Shown in pieces: positions 25,489 through 34,600 of a stretch of DNA of 64,000 nucleotides (the first letter of the stretch is position 1; the number at the start of each line of letters is the position of its first letter). The stretch covers positions 186,001-250,000 of the forward strand of contig NZ_FXYF01000001.1 in the NCBI RefSeq assembly GCF_900184945.1, written 5' to 3'. The position numbers and the translations under genes are program-made. Source of the stretch: Antarctobacter aquimaris (GTDB taxonomy: Bacteria; Pseudomonadota; Alphaproteobacteria; Rhodobacterales; Rhodobacteraceae). The notes beneath the pieces were generated by a model. It had not been told where the DNA came from. It did no database searches and worked only from the letters and a program-made list of their open reading frames with translations.

Positions 25489-27768
25489 TCAGTCTTCCGG
25501 GATCGCCGTTGCGTCCAACAAGGCGCGCAGCGTTTCCCTCGTTTCCGCGCTCGCTTCGGACAGCAGGTCCACCGCGCCAAGCCCCTCGGTTCTCGGGTCT
25601 GGCACGGTGTCTTCCCGAGTCATGAGGTCCGCCGCGGGCGCGAAGGCGCTTTCGGTCTGGGCGATGTCGGCCCAGTCACCTGACAGCCACGCCGCATTCA
25701 ACGCTTCCTCACGATCGCCAAGACGAGAGTAGAGACCCTTTGAAAACGCGTGATCGCCCATCTGCTTTCTGGCCTCGGCGCGCAGCAGGGACACAGCATC
25801 GCCACGTTGTCCGATCAGGATGATCTCCGCCTCTTCGGGACGGCCGAGCGAAAGAAGCGCCTCGGCGCGCGCGATGCGCATGTCGGACGGATTTCCCGGC
25901 TCCGCGAAGGACGCCAGAAGATCAAGGGAAACCTCCGGCAGTCCAAGGCCGGTCAGCCGCCGCGCGGATTGCACCACCAGCGTCTCGTTTTCCGGCAGTA
26001 CGCCCTCCCGGATCGACCGGGTAGAATGCCGCAGGAAGGTGACATCGTCAGCCCGTTCGACCAGTGCCTTCAAGGCCGTCTGTTGCGTTGCCTTCACCAG
26101 AACCTCGGGAATGCCCTCAGCAGTCCCCAGGTCCGCAAAGGCGGCATCGAAATCGCCGTTCACCAGTTGCGATCGAACATGCGCTTCCCAGAGCTTCCGG
26201 CCGTCGTCGCTGTTGCGAAGTTCCGTGGCAAAAGCCTCGGACAGTTCCACGATTCGTTGCGGGACCCGCGTGTCGCTGGCGTCCGCAAGATCGACGGAAG
26301 CAGCGACGGCCAAGGCGGCTTCTGGGCCACCGTTGACCGAAAGGTCGTGCAACCGCCGGCTCGCCTCATCGAGATCCCCGTCTTTCAGGGCCAACTGCGC
26401 CTTTCCAAGAGCGATTTCATCGGTTTCCCGCCCTTCCATCCGCTGCAGTCGCCGCAGGACTTCGCGGGCCGCATTCGGATACCCGTAGGCCGACAGTTGT
26501 TCGGCAAGGACGGGTCCGAGGAAGGAGCGCAAGTGCTTGGGCAGGGCTTCGAAGCTGCGCAACAGGGCTGGTTCGTTCAAGAGCGAGATGTCCGAGCGTT
26601 GTTGCGCGGAAAGCGCCGACCAGAGGGCGGCCGCGCTGTCACACTCCGACTGTCCGGCGAACACGTGATCCGGATCGGCTCCGCCTTCGACCAGGTATGT
26701 CAGGGCACGCAGGGTAGTGTCCGGCGCATCGGAGCCGAGCGCCAGTACGGCGCGCGCTTCGGCGCCAAACCCGAAATGGACGAGGGCGCGCGCGTAGTCT
26801 TCCACGGCACTTTCATCGATCCGGTCGAATTCGCCGAAGACCGCACCGCGGCGATGCGCCAGGACCTTGCTTGGCGATGCATCGGCATCGACCCACTCAG
26901 ACAGCGACAACATCTGCCCCGGCAGACAGCTGTCAGAGCCGATGGAAATATGCCCGTCTTGAAGAGTTTGATGATCGAGCGACGAGAGGCCGGCGGCCAA
27001 CTGGCGTGCCAGGCTGCCGTCCTCCGGTTGATCATCCTCGCGGGGAGGCTCCGTGGTCTCTTGCGGGTCCCGGTCCGGCGCGGATACCGGCACGGGCCGG
27101 ACCGCGGGATCGAGCAGGCCGACCGTCGCCGCAATGGCGAGATCCGCCGCGATCTGTCCGCCAAGCGCCGCCGCTTGCATCGATCCCGGATCAGGACGCG
27201 CCGCGATCGCCCCGGCGGGATCCTCGGCGTCGATCTGGCCAGACAGCAGCGGAAGCGAAGGGTCCCGAACAGGCTCGGGACCAAGACCAGGGAACGCGCC
27301 GATGCGGACGTCCGTGAAATCTCCGACCAGTTGCGATGGCGGGGCGATGTCCTGTTTCGCTCCGTCCGGCAACCGTGTCACCTCCGCAGGTTCGAGCGGG
27401 CGATCCGATGGGGCGACATCGATCACCAGCATGTTGCGCTGCAGGACAAAGGCCTCGGCATCGCAATGGCAGGCCAACGAGATCTCCAGTCCATGGCCGT
27501 CCTTGGCCGGTGCCAGGCCGGCGATCCGCTCCGTCCCGATCCGTTCGAACACGCTCGACGTGTCGAAGACCAGCTTGTCGGAGCCGAACGTCAAGGCGAG
27601 CTTTCGCGCGGAATGGTCAGACGCCAGGTTCCACTCCGTGCCGGGCGGAATCGTGAGGACAAGCCTGGTAAACCTCCCGTGCTCGCCGCTGCGCACCGGG
27701 ACGGACTGCGCCACGAGGCTTGCCGGCCACAGGCAGAGGACTGCAAGAGCGATCCAGCGGGTCATCAT
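25489..27768 (-). CDS. Large periplasmic repeat-type protein of the motA operon, function unknown
   Basis: A 759-residue product starting at ATG 27768, which overlaps the motA stop by 4 bp; a second ATG follows immediately. Residues 1-21 form a signal peptide (WIALAVLCLWPASLVAQS). Residues about 22-150 are beta-rich, a proline-rich acidic linker follows (about 215-260), and the C-terminal half is helical with TPR-like units (for example EIALGKAQLALKDGDLDEASRRLHDL, then ADLGTAEGIPEVLVKATQQTAL, RIARAEALLSLGRPEEAEIILIGQRGDAVSLLRAEARKQMGD). It contains a few cysteines (CHCD, DSCLPG, SECDS). Its coupling to motA suggests a periplasmic role in stator function, analogous in location to MotC of rhizobia, but I see no clear sequence similarity to MotC. 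Function is unknown. Confidence 0.7.
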   Translation of the reverse strand: MMTRWIALAVLCLWPASLVAQSVPVRSGEHGRFTRLVLTIPPGTEWNLASDHSARKLALTFGSDKLVFDTSSVFERIGTERIAGLAPAKDGHGLEISLACHCDAEAFVLQRNMLVIDVAPSDRPLEPAEVTRLPDGAKQDIAPPSQLVGDFTDVRIGAFPGLGPEPVRDPSLPLLSGQIDAEDPAGAIAARPDPGSMQAAALGGQIAADLAIAATVGLLDPAVRPVPVSAPDRDPQETTEPPREDDQPEDGSLARQLAAGLSSLDHQTLQDGHISIGSDSCLPGQMLSLSEWVDADASPSKVLAHRRGAVFGEFDRIDESAVEDYARALVHFGFGAEARAVLALGSDAPDTTLRALTYLVEGGADPDHVFAGQSECDSAAALWSALSAQQRSDISLLNEPALLRSFEALPKHLRSFLGPVLAEQLSAYGYPNAAREVLRRLQRMEGRETDEIALGKAQLALKDGDLDEASRRLHDLSVNGGPEAALAVAASVDLADASDTRVPQRIVELSEAFATELRNSDDGRKLWEAHVRSQLVNGDFDAAFADLGTAEGIPEVLVKATQQTALKALVERADDVTFLRHSTRSIREGVLPENETLVVQSARRLTGLGLPEVSLDLLASFAEPGNPSDMRIARAEALLSLGRPEEAEIILIGQRGDAVSLLRAEARKQMGDHAFSKGLYSRLGDREEALNAAWLSGDWADIAQTESAFAPAADLMTREDTVPDPRTEGLGAVDLLSEASAETRETLRALLDATAIPED

Positions 27769-28634
27769 GCGGCCTCCTGTTTGACCGACTTCAGCGCCTC
27801 CTCGAGGTCTTCGAAGCTGGGGCGGTAATGATCCGGCGTATTCTGCCGCCCGACCTCGATGCAGATGTTGGTTGCATGGTTGTGCAGATTGGCCACCAGA
27901 ACCTCCCGGATCAGGTGATAGAAGTGCAGGTCCTCCTCGGCGACGGTCTTGACCTTGGCCGAGAAGGGGCCGACCAGGCCATAGGCCAGGAATACGCCAA
28001 GGAAGGTACCCACCAGGGCGCCGCCGATCAGCTTGCCCAGGACCTCCGGGGGCTGGTCGATCGAGGCCATGGTCTTGATTACGCCCAGCACGGCGGCAAC
28101 AATCCCGAGAGCCGGCAGCGCGTCCGCCATGGACTGCAGCGCGTGGCTGGAATGCAGCGCGTGGTGCTGCATCGCCTCCAGCCGCTTGTCTAGCACCTCC
28201 TCGACCTGGTGCGGGTCGTCGTAGTTCATCGAGACAGACCGCATGGTGTCGCAGATCAACTCGATCGCGTACCTGTCCGCGAGGATCTTGGGGTACTTGC
28301 CGAAGATGTTGGACTCCGACGGCGTCTCCACGTGTTCCTCGATCGCAACGGGGTTCTGCCGTGCCAGGCGGATCAGCTCGAACAACAGGCACAGCAGATC
28401 GCGGTAGTCCTGCGGTTTCCACTTGGCGCCCTTGAAGACCTTGCCGATGTCCTTGAGCGATTTCTTGACCGTGGCCCCGTCGTTGCTGATCATGAAGGCG
28501 CCCGCCGCCGCACCGCCGATCATCATGAATTCGAACGGCAGCGCCTTGAGAATGATCCCCAGCTTGCCGCCAGCGGCCAGGTAGCCGCCGAACACCATGG
28601 CGAAAATCACCACGATACCAATGATTCCAAGCAT
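27765..28634 (-). CDS. motA: Flagellar motor stator protein MotA
   Basis: Proton-channel stator subunit in the inner membrane, 289 residues. It has the MotA pattern: N-terminal two spans (GIIGIVVIFAMVFGGYLAAGG..., FMMIGGAAAGAFMI), a long cytoplasmic loop with charged residues that contact FliG, and two C-terminal spans including LGIVAAVLGVIKTMASIDQPPEVLG, the MotA/ExbB signature, with its conserved prolines. GGAG precedes ATG 28634. motB is not next to it but 5 kb away, unlike the common motAB pair; the large periplasmic protein gene follows instead. Confidence 0.96.
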   Translation of the reverse strand: MLGIIGIVVIFAMVFGGYLAAGGKLGIILKALPFEFMMIGGAAAGAFMISNDGATVKKSLKDIGKVFKGAKWKPQDYRDLLCLLFELIRLARQNPVAIEEHVETPSESNIFGKYPKILADRYAIELICDTMRSVSMNYDDPHQVEEVLDKRLEAMQHHALHSSHALQSMADALPALGIVAAVLGVIKTMASIDQPPEVLGKLIGGALVGTFLGVFLAYGLVGPFSAKVKTVAEEDLHFYHLIREVLVANLHNHATNICIEVGRQNTPDHYRPSFEDLEEALKSVKQEAA

Positions 28635-28700
28635 GTCGCTCTCCGATGCAATAGCGCTGCCAGCCTGCCAGCCAGCCGTTAAGAAAGCCTGTCCGCGGCC

Positions 28701-29807
28701 TCACATCACCACGAAATCGGCATGCAGCGCGCCGGCGGCCTTGATGCTCTTGAGGATGTCGATCATGTCGCGCGGGCTCACGCCCAGGGCGTTCAGGCCG
28801 GCGATGACCTCTGACAGGCTGGTGCCGGTCGGAACCTCGGCGAGGCCGATGCCCGGCTCCTCCTCGATCTGCACGCCGGACCGCGGCACCACGACGGTCT
28901 CACCGTCGCTGAAGGGATTCGGCTGAACGGCGAGCGGGGCTTCCTCGATCCGCAAGGTCAGGTTGCCCTGCGAGACGGCGACCCGGGAAATCCGCACGTC
29001 CGCACCCATGACGATGGTGCCGGAACGCTGATCGACCACGACACGCGCCTTGCGTTCGGGTTCGACGGCCAGGTTCTCGATCGCGACGATGGCACGGGCC
29101 GGAGACCTCGTGCCTGCGCGCTGCAGATCGACACTGATCGTACCCGCGTCCAGCATGGTCGCCGCGTTACGGCCCAACGTCCGGTTGATCACGTCCTCGA
29201 TCCGCGCAGCCGTCGTGAAATCGGGTTGACGCAGCGCCAGGCGCAGCGTTTCGAGCTGGGTGAAGTCGAAGGGGACTTCGCGTTCGACCCGCGCGCCGGA
29301 AGGGATCACCCCCGCCGTCGGCACACCCTGCACGACGCGCGCCGCCTCGGCTTCGGCCTCGACCCCGCCGGCGATGATGGTGCCTTGCGCCACCGCGTAG
29401 ATCTGACCGTCCGCCGCGTTCAGCGGGGTCATGATCAGCGTTCCGCCCAGCAGGCTCTTGGCATCACCGATCGCCGAAACCGTGATGTCGATCTGGCTGC
29501 CGATCCTTGCGAACGGTGGCAGGCTGCCGGTGACCAGCACGGCGGCCACGTTGCGCGGCCGGAACTGTTCGCCGGTCACGTTGACCCCCAGGCGCTCGAG
29601 GATGTTGGACATGATCTCTTCGGTGAAGGGAGAGTTGCGCAGCCCGTCGCCGGTGCCGTTCAAACCGACGACGAGGCCATAGCCCACGAGGTCGTTCGAA
29701 CGCACCCCATCGACTTCGACGAGGTCCTTGATCCGGACGGACTGCGCCTTGGCCGGCAAGGCAAAGGCCAGGCAGAGGAAAACGGCGGTCAGAAGTCTTG
29801 TGAACAT
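28701..29807 (-). CDS. flgI: Flagellar P-ring protein FlgI
   Basis: Periplasmic P-ring subunit around the rod, 368 residues. Sec signal peptide 1-21 (ending ALPAKA, then QS). Conserved FlgI text: RIKDLVEVDGVRSNDLVGYGLVVGLNGTGDG near the start, RNVAAVLVTGSLPPFARIGSQIDITVSA in the middle and LSEVIAGLNALGVSPRDMIDILKSIKAAGALHADFVVM at the end. It overlaps the flgL stop by one base (TGATG). Last gene of the flgE-flgK-flgL-flgI series. Confidence 0.97.
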   Translation of the reverse strand: MFTRLLTAVFLCLAFALPAKAQSVRIKDLVEVDGVRSNDLVGYGLVVGLNGTGDGLRNSPFTEEIMSNILERLGVNVTGEQFRPRNVAAVLVTGSLPPFARIGSQIDITVSAIGDAKSLLGGTLIMTPLNAADGQIYAVAQGTIIAGGVEAEAEAARVVQGVPTAGVIPSGARVEREVPFDFTQLETLRLALRQPDFTTAARIEDVINRTLGRNAATMLDAGTISVDLQRAGTRSPARAIVAIENLAVEPERKARVVVDQRSGTIVMGADVRISRVAVSQGNLTLRIEEAPLAVQPNPFSDGETVVVPRSGVQIEEEPGIGLAEVPTGTSLSEVIAGLNALGVSPRDMIDILKSIKAAGALHADFVVM

Positions 29808-30805
29808 CAGAGATACTCCGCGAGCGACAGCCGCTGGGACCGCGCGGTGATGGCATAGAGGCTTTCAAGCTGACCCCGGATGTTTTCGTAGCGGGAGGCC
29901 GTGTAGTACTGGTCGGTTCCCACCAGATCGAGCCGCGCGATGTTGGTGGCGGTGTACTCGGCCGAGTTGCGCGCCGTGGTCTCCTCGACCCGCGCCTCCA
30001 GGGCGCCCAGTCCGGCGCGCAGTTCGACCACGTCCTGCTGTGCGGCCAGCAGATCCTGACCCGCCGTCGTCAGCATTTCGATCTGCAGGCTCTGCGGCAG
30101 GCCCAGCGTCCCGTCCGTGGCGAGCGCCGCCATCACCATCGGGCGGAGGACCGCGCGGAACACCGGGTCCGTCGCGCGAATGTCGAGACTGGCGCTTTCG
30201 GTCTCGCTCAGCTTGAGCGCCGCGAGACCGGTGTTGGACCCGGTGTAGGTCGTCGTCTCGAAGGTCCCGCCGCTGCCAAAGAAGGTGTCCAGCGCGGCTT
30301 CGATCCCGGCCATGGTCGTCTGGCCGCTGAGCGCCGTCCGCACGTCGTTCAGGAGTGACGTGGAATCCTGCACGGCTTGCCGGTCCGTGGCTGTGCCGGA
30401 GAACAGAAAGCGCCCGGCGACGGATCGGTTGAGGCCGTTCATCACCTGGCCCAGCGCGTTTTGCGCATCCTCCGACATCGTTTTCAGGAGGGCCGAGTTC
30501 GGCGTGAGTTCCGCCGCGATGAGAGACTGCGACAACCTTTCGCTGCGGCCCTGGATCTCGTCCAGCGCGGTCTGCATCGACCCCGACAGAAAGGTCGCCT
30601 CGGTCGTGTTCACCCGGTAGGTGTCCAGTTTCGACAGGGCGCGGTCGACCGACAGCAGGCCGGTCAGGTCGCCGTGCAGGTGCTGCGCGGAGTCCTTGAC
30701 GAAACCCGTGGCCACTTCGACAGCGAGTTGGTCCATTTCCTGGCGCAGACGCACCTGGTTGGCGCGCAGGACCAGCGAGCGCGCCATGTCCCCGATGACT
30801 TCCAT
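29807..30805 (-). CDS. flgL: Flagellar hook-filament junction protein FlgL
   Basis: Hook-associated protein 3, 332 residues, related to flagellin at its ends. N-terminal MARSLVLRANQVRLRQEMDQLAVEVATG and the GQVMNGLNRSVAGRFLFSGT segment are typical of FlgL. The C-terminal helix contains EYTATNIARLDLVGTDQYYTASRYENIRGQLESLYAI. ATG 30805 is preceded by AGGAGG. It follows flgK after 12 bp. No fliD is adjacent in the window. Confidence 0.9.
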   Translation of the reverse strand: MEVIGDMARSLVLRANQVRLRQEMDQLAVEVATGFVKDSAQHLHGDLTGLLSVDRALSKLDTYRVNTTEATFLSGSMQTALDEIQGRSERLSQSLIAAELTPNSALLKTMSEDAQNALGQVMNGLNRSVAGRFLFSGTATDRQAVQDSTSLLNDVRTALSGQTTMAGIEAALDTFFGSGGTFETTTYTGSNTGLAALKLSETESASLDIRATDPVFRAVLRPMVMAALATDGTLGLPQSLQIEMLTTAGQDLLAAQQDVVELRAGLGALEARVEETTARNSAEYTATNIARLDLVGTDQYYTASRYENIRGQLESLYAITARSQRLSLAEYL

Positions 30806-30817
30806 GTCAGCTCCTCC

Positions 30818-32257
30818 TTAGATGGACATCAGCCGCTCAAGCAGGTCGTCGATCGTCGACATGACCTTGGCATTGGCGGTGTAGTGCTGTTCGATCTGCA
30901 TCAGGCGTTGCAGCTCCTGGTCGGTGTCGACGCCTTTCGACAGCTCGAGTTCCTTGAGCGCGCCGTTCTGGATCGACACGAACATCTGCGCGTTTTCCGA
31001 CCGCACCCGTTCGCCCGACACGGTCGAGGCGAATTCGGCGATGTGGTTCGCAAAATTGCGCGCCACCGGGCCGAGGTTGGTCGAGCCTGGCACGGTTGCC
31101 GCGCCCAGGGCGTCGCTGATCGCCTGGAGCAGCCGCGCATCGCCCACTTCGCCCTGGCTCACGGCACCCAGACCGTCGCGCAGGCGCCAGGCGCCACCGC
31201 TGCCGGGTGCGACCAGCGCGTTCAGCGCGATCCGTCCGGCGATTCCCGTTTCGTTGGCCGTGGCAAAGGCAGCCCCCCCATCGGTGAACAGGCCCGGATC
31301 AGCGGCCCCGAGGGTCGTGTCGGGCCCGCCGGCGCCGAGGCGTTCGATCAGGTCCCGCGCAATGCCGTCCAGTTGCGCCTGCCGTTCGACGGCGGCGCCA
31401 CCGCGGACCTCGAACTGGGCGGCAAGCGTGCCACCGGCGAACATCGCCTTGTCCACCGGCGAGCCCTTGAGCGTCAGCCCGCTCAGCTGCCCGCCCGCCA
31501 TGGTCATCCCCGGGCCGATGGAATTCGTCCGCTGGAACCCGACTTCGACCGGTGAGCCGTCGAGCAGGACAGCACCACCGCGGGTGAACACGGCGATGTC
31601 GCCCTTGTCGCGCTCCACCACGCGGAGCGGCACGATCTCGGCGATGTCGTCAAGCAGGCGCTGTCGTTCGTCGAGGAAACTCGCCGTATCCGTTCCGGTG
31701 GCCCGGGCCGCAACGATGTTACCGTTTACCTCGTCAAGCCGAGCGATGGTGGCGTTCAGCTTGTCGACCTGGGCGCCGATCCCGGTGTCGGCGGACTGAC
31801 GTGCCTCCTGCACCTCGTCCGACAGGGCATTCAGTGCCCGCGCCAGCCCGTCAGCCGACGTGGCGACAAGTTCGAGCCGCTGATTCGAGGCCGGGTTGGC
31901 GGAGGCGGTCAGCAAGGCGTTCTCGAACACGTTGATCCGGTCGGTCAACGAGCCGGGAACACCGGAGTCGCCGACCAGGCGTTCGAGCCGCTTGGCGAAG
32001 TCGAGACCGATCGACGCCTGGCCCAGATGCGCGTCCGACACCATGCGGTCGCCGGTCAGAACAGGATCGGAAAACCGGATGGTCCCGGTCATCCGCACCC
32101 CGCCGGTGGTGCCGGCGGCCCCGGGCACCAGACCCAGTGTCCGCCGGCCGTAACCTTCGGTGGTGGCGTTGGAGATGTTGGTCGACACCAGCCCCGCGGC
32201 ACGGGAATTGGCCTTCAGACCACTGAACGCATTGTATAGCGCGCCGGAAAGAGACAT
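30818..32257 (-). CDS. flgK: Flagellar hook-associated protein FlgK
   Basis: Hook-filament junction protein 1, 479 residues. The rod/hook N-terminal motif LYNAFSGLKANSRAAGLVSTNISNATTEGYGRR is clear. A coiled-coil core contains LLDDIAEIVPLRVVERDKGDIAVFTRGGAVLLDG, and the C-terminus ends with SKGVDTDQELQRLMQIEQHYTANAKVMSTIDDLLERLM, the FlgK signature. It stands between flgE and flgL. Confidence 0.96.
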   Translation of the reverse strand: MSLSGALYNAFSGLKANSRAAGLVSTNISNATTEGYGRRTLGLVPGAAGTTGGVRMTGTIRFSDPVLTGDRMVSDAHLGQASIGLDFAKRLERLVGDSGVPGSLTDRINVFENALLTASANPASNQRLELVATSADGLARALNALSDEVQEARQSADTGIGAQVDKLNATIARLDEVNGNIVAARATGTDTASFLDERQRLLDDIAEIVPLRVVERDKGDIAVFTRGGAVLLDGSPVEVGFQRTNSIGPGMTMAGGQLSGLTLKGSPVDKAMFAGGTLAAQFEVRGGAAVERQAQLDGIARDLIERLGAGGPDTTLGAADPGLFTDGGAAFATANETGIAGRIALNALVAPGSGGAWRLRDGLGAVSQGEVGDARLLQAISDALGAATVPGSTNLGPVARNFANHIAEFASTVSGERVRSENAQMFVSIQNGALKELELSKGVDTDQELQRLMQIEQHYTANAKVMSTIDDLLERLMSI

Positions 32258-32292
32258 CTGACGACCCCCTGGATTAGCTGACGAACGTCAGG

Positions 32293-33606
32293 TCAGCGCT
32301 TGATGTTGGTGGTTTCCTGCAGCATCTCGTCGACGGTCTGGATGACCTTGGCGTTCGACGAATAGGCCCGCTGCGTCTGGATCATGTCGGTCAGTTCGCT
32401 GGCGACATCGGTCGTGCTTTCTTCGCGGGCAAAGCTCACCACGTCGCCGGTCGGACCGTCACCTGCATCCCAGAGGAAGAAGCTGCCGCTTTCGGGCGAA
32501 GGCATGTAGACCTGCTTGTCCAGGGCGACCATGCCGTTGGGGTTGGGCACGTCGACCAGCGGCACCTGGTAGATGATCGAGGTGATGCCGGTGTCGAAGA
32601 AGGCGTAGACAAAGCCGTTCGCGTCGATCTCGACCGAGGTCATGTTGCCCGCCGGCGAGCCGTCCTTGGCGATGTTGAGCGGTGCGAACTTGTCCGAACG
32701 CTGGGTCAGCCCGTCGTTGGTCAGCGGCCGGCCGATGTTGATCTCGATTGGGCCGCCGGCGGTGGTGACGATCACGGCCCCTGTGGAGGTGTCATAGGCG
32801 CCACCGGTCGAGATAGGCGCGGAGACAGATGAAATCGTGCCGCCGGCGGTGGGCGTGTTGTCGAAGGTCACGGTGTAGTCGCCCACCAGGGCGCCGCCAC
32901 TGGCGCTGTCGGTGATCTCGACCGTCCATTCGTTCGAAGACCCGCTGGCCGGAACCGTCGGGGTGAAGGTCACCGTCAGCGTTTCGGAGCGGCCGAGGTT
33001 GTCGAAATACTCGATCGGCAGGGTCACCGGCACACCGGCGAAGGCATCGCCGACGGTCGTCCGGGTCGCCGGCAGGTTTGCGCCCAGGGTGATCGCGGTG
33101 GTGGGTTCGCTGAGATATTGGTTCAGCGCGATCTGCACCGGTTCCAGCCCGTCCGAGGTGTCACGCGCGTTGCTCGGGATGGTGCCGTCGGGATTGGCCT
33201 TCCAGCCCAGCAGCATCAGGCCGGAGTCGGTCTTGAGATAGCCGTTGGCATCGACCCGGAACGAACCCGTCGTGGTGAGGAACATCTGCGGATCGCCGGA
33301 GCCCGCCTTGACCTGTGTCTCCATCGCGACCGGGAGGAAGCCCTTGCCCCGGACCGCGAGATCCGTCGCGTTGTTGGTGGTGACCAGCGCGCCGCTTTCG
33401 TCGATGATGCGCTGGGTGGAGCTGCGCACCCCGCCTGCGGTGTAGCTGCCACCGTTGCCCTGCATCACCATCGCGGTGAAATCGGTCTCGACCCGTTTGT
33501 AGCCCTTGGTCGCCGAGTTCGCGATGTTGTCGGAAATGGTACCCAGTCGGGTCGCATTGGCCGAGAGACCCGAAACGCCCGCGTTCAGGGAGGAGGATAT
33601 CGTCAT
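32293..33606 (-). CDS. flgE: Flagellar hook protein FlgE
   Basis: Hook subunit, 437 residues. N-terminal NAGVSGLSANATRLGTISDNIANSATKGYKRVETDF, then DLAVRGKGFLPV and LTTTGSFRVDANGYLKTDSGLMLLGW; C-terminal VASELTDMIQTQRAYSSNAKVIQTVDEMLQE. The central region is a variable Thr/Gly-rich beta domain. AAAGG precedes the start. It heads the flgE-flgK-flgL-flgI unit and has a CtrA-like box in its upstream region. Confidence 0.96.
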   Translation of the reverse strand: MTISSSLNAGVSGLSANATRLGTISDNIANSATKGYKRVETDFTAMVMQGNGGSYTAGGVRSSTQRIIDESGALVTTNNATDLAVRGKGFLPVAMETQVKAGSGDPQMFLTTTGSFRVDANGYLKTDSGLMLLGWKANPDGTIPSNARDTSDGLEPVQIALNQYLSEPTTAITLGANLPATRTTVGDAFAGVPVTLPIEYFDNLGRSETLTVTFTPTVPASGSSNEWTVEITDSASGGALVGDYTVTFDNTPTAGGTISSVSAPISTGGAYDTSTGAVIVTTAGGPIEINIGRPLTNDGLTQRSDKFAPLNIAKDGSPAGNMTSVEIDANGFVYAFFDTGITSIIYQVPLVDVPNPNGMVALDKQVYMPSPESGSFFLWDAGDGPTGDVVSFAREESTTDVASELTDMIQTQRAYSSNAKVIQTVDEMLQETTNIKR

Positions 33607-33662
33607 CGACTAGCCTTTCTGCTGTCTCACTCGAAGTCCGGACAACAGATAAGGCCGCGGGC

Positions 33663-33677
33663 TTAACGCAGGGCTAA
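33663..33677. promoter_or_regulatory. CtrA-like box upstream of flgE
   Basis: TTAA-N7-CTAA (in full TTAAC-N6-CTAAC), seven of eight positions of the CtrA consensus, 57 bp upstream of the flgE start codon in the flgE-motB gap. Confidence 0.45.
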
Positions 33678-33702
33678 CAGGTAAAATCCGTCACAAACTG
33701 CG

Positions 33703-34539
33703 TCATCTCCGGCGGAGAAAGACGACTTCGATCCGGCTGTTGCGCTGGTCCATCAGGTTTGCGTGTTTCGGCTCTCGGTCGGCGTAGGCCGTCACTCGTC
33801 GCACACGCTTTTCGTCGAGCCCCTTGCCGATCAGCAGGTCACGGACCACATCGGCCCTGTCCTGCGACAGCATCCAGGCGGGATTGTTCGCAAGGACAAT
33901 CGGGTAGGCCACTGTGTGGGCTTCGATCGCCACCGGGTTCGTGACCACTTCCGACGCGCGCGCCAGCACCAGCGTGAGGTCCTCGAGCAGCGCCGTCGGT
34001 CGTGCCGAGTCGTCGAACAGACGCCCCCGGTCGGTCTCGAAGAACTCGATCACCAGGCCTTCGTCGGTGACCTCCGTCACGATGTGTTGCAGCAGGTCGT
34101 CGGCCACCATGCTTTCGCCGCCGCGCCCCATCAGCAGCTCTTCGACCTGCTTGAACGCTTCCTGTTCGGCGTCGCGGGCGTCGTCCTTGGGCTGCAGGGG
34201 CATGTCCTGTTCGGTTGTCGGCGCTTGCGGCCGCAGGCTCGTGGCCCCGGTCCCGACCCGGGGAAGCGTGTTTTCGGCAAAGACCGAGTCCCCGCCAAGC
34301 GCGCCATCGCCGCCCCCGGACACCCGGGCCATCGCGATCGTCGGACTGAAGTAGTCCGCGATCCCCTTGCGTTGCTTTTCCGTCGTCGCGTTCAGCAGCC
34401 ACATCAACATGAAAAAGGCCATCATGGCGGTCACGAAGTCAGCATAGGCCACCTTCCAGGCGCCCCCATGGTGCCCACCGCCGGCAATAACCTTTTTACG
34501 TTTGATGATGATTGGCGCGACATTGCTGTCACCACTCAT
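33703..34539 (-). CDS. motB: Flagellar motor stator protein MotB
   Basis: Stator subunit that anchors MotA to peptidoglycan, 278 residues from ATG 34539 (the GTG three codons earlier overlaps the ribosome-binding region). One membrane span at about 31-50 holds the essential proton-binding aspartate (AYADFVTAMM, Asp34). The periplasmic part contains an OmpA-like peptidoglycan-binding domain (about 150-278), ending HANLMDQRNSRIEVVFLRRR. It lies divergent from the polysaccharide gene yjbH across 228 bp and is 5 kb from motA. Confidence 0.95.
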   Translation of the reverse strand: MSGDSNVAPIIIKRKKVIAGGGHHGGAWKVAYADFVTAMMAFFMLMWLLNATTEKQRKGIADYFSPTIAMARVSGGGDGALGGDSVFAENTLPRVGTGATSLRPQAPTTEQDMPLQPKDDARDAEQEAFKQVEELLMGRGGESMVADDLLQHIVTEVTDEGLVIEFFETDRGRLFDDSARPTALLEDLTLVLARASEVVTNPVAIEAHTVAYPIVLANNPAWMLSQDRADVVRDLLIGKGLDEKRVRRVTAYADREPKHANLMDQRNSRIEVVFLRRR

Positions 34540-34585
34540 CGTTCCCACCTTTCTCTCACCCGAGACCGGTGTAGGCCAAGGCCGC

Positions 34586-34600
34586 TTACCACGCGATTAA
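34586..34600. promoter_or_regulatory. CtrA-like box between motB and yjbH
   Basis: TTAC-N7-TTAA (TTACC-N6-TTAAC), seven of eight positions, followed directly by another GATTAA copy. It lies in the shared divergent promoter region, 47 bp upstream of motB and 168 bp upstream of yjbH. Confidence 0.45.
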
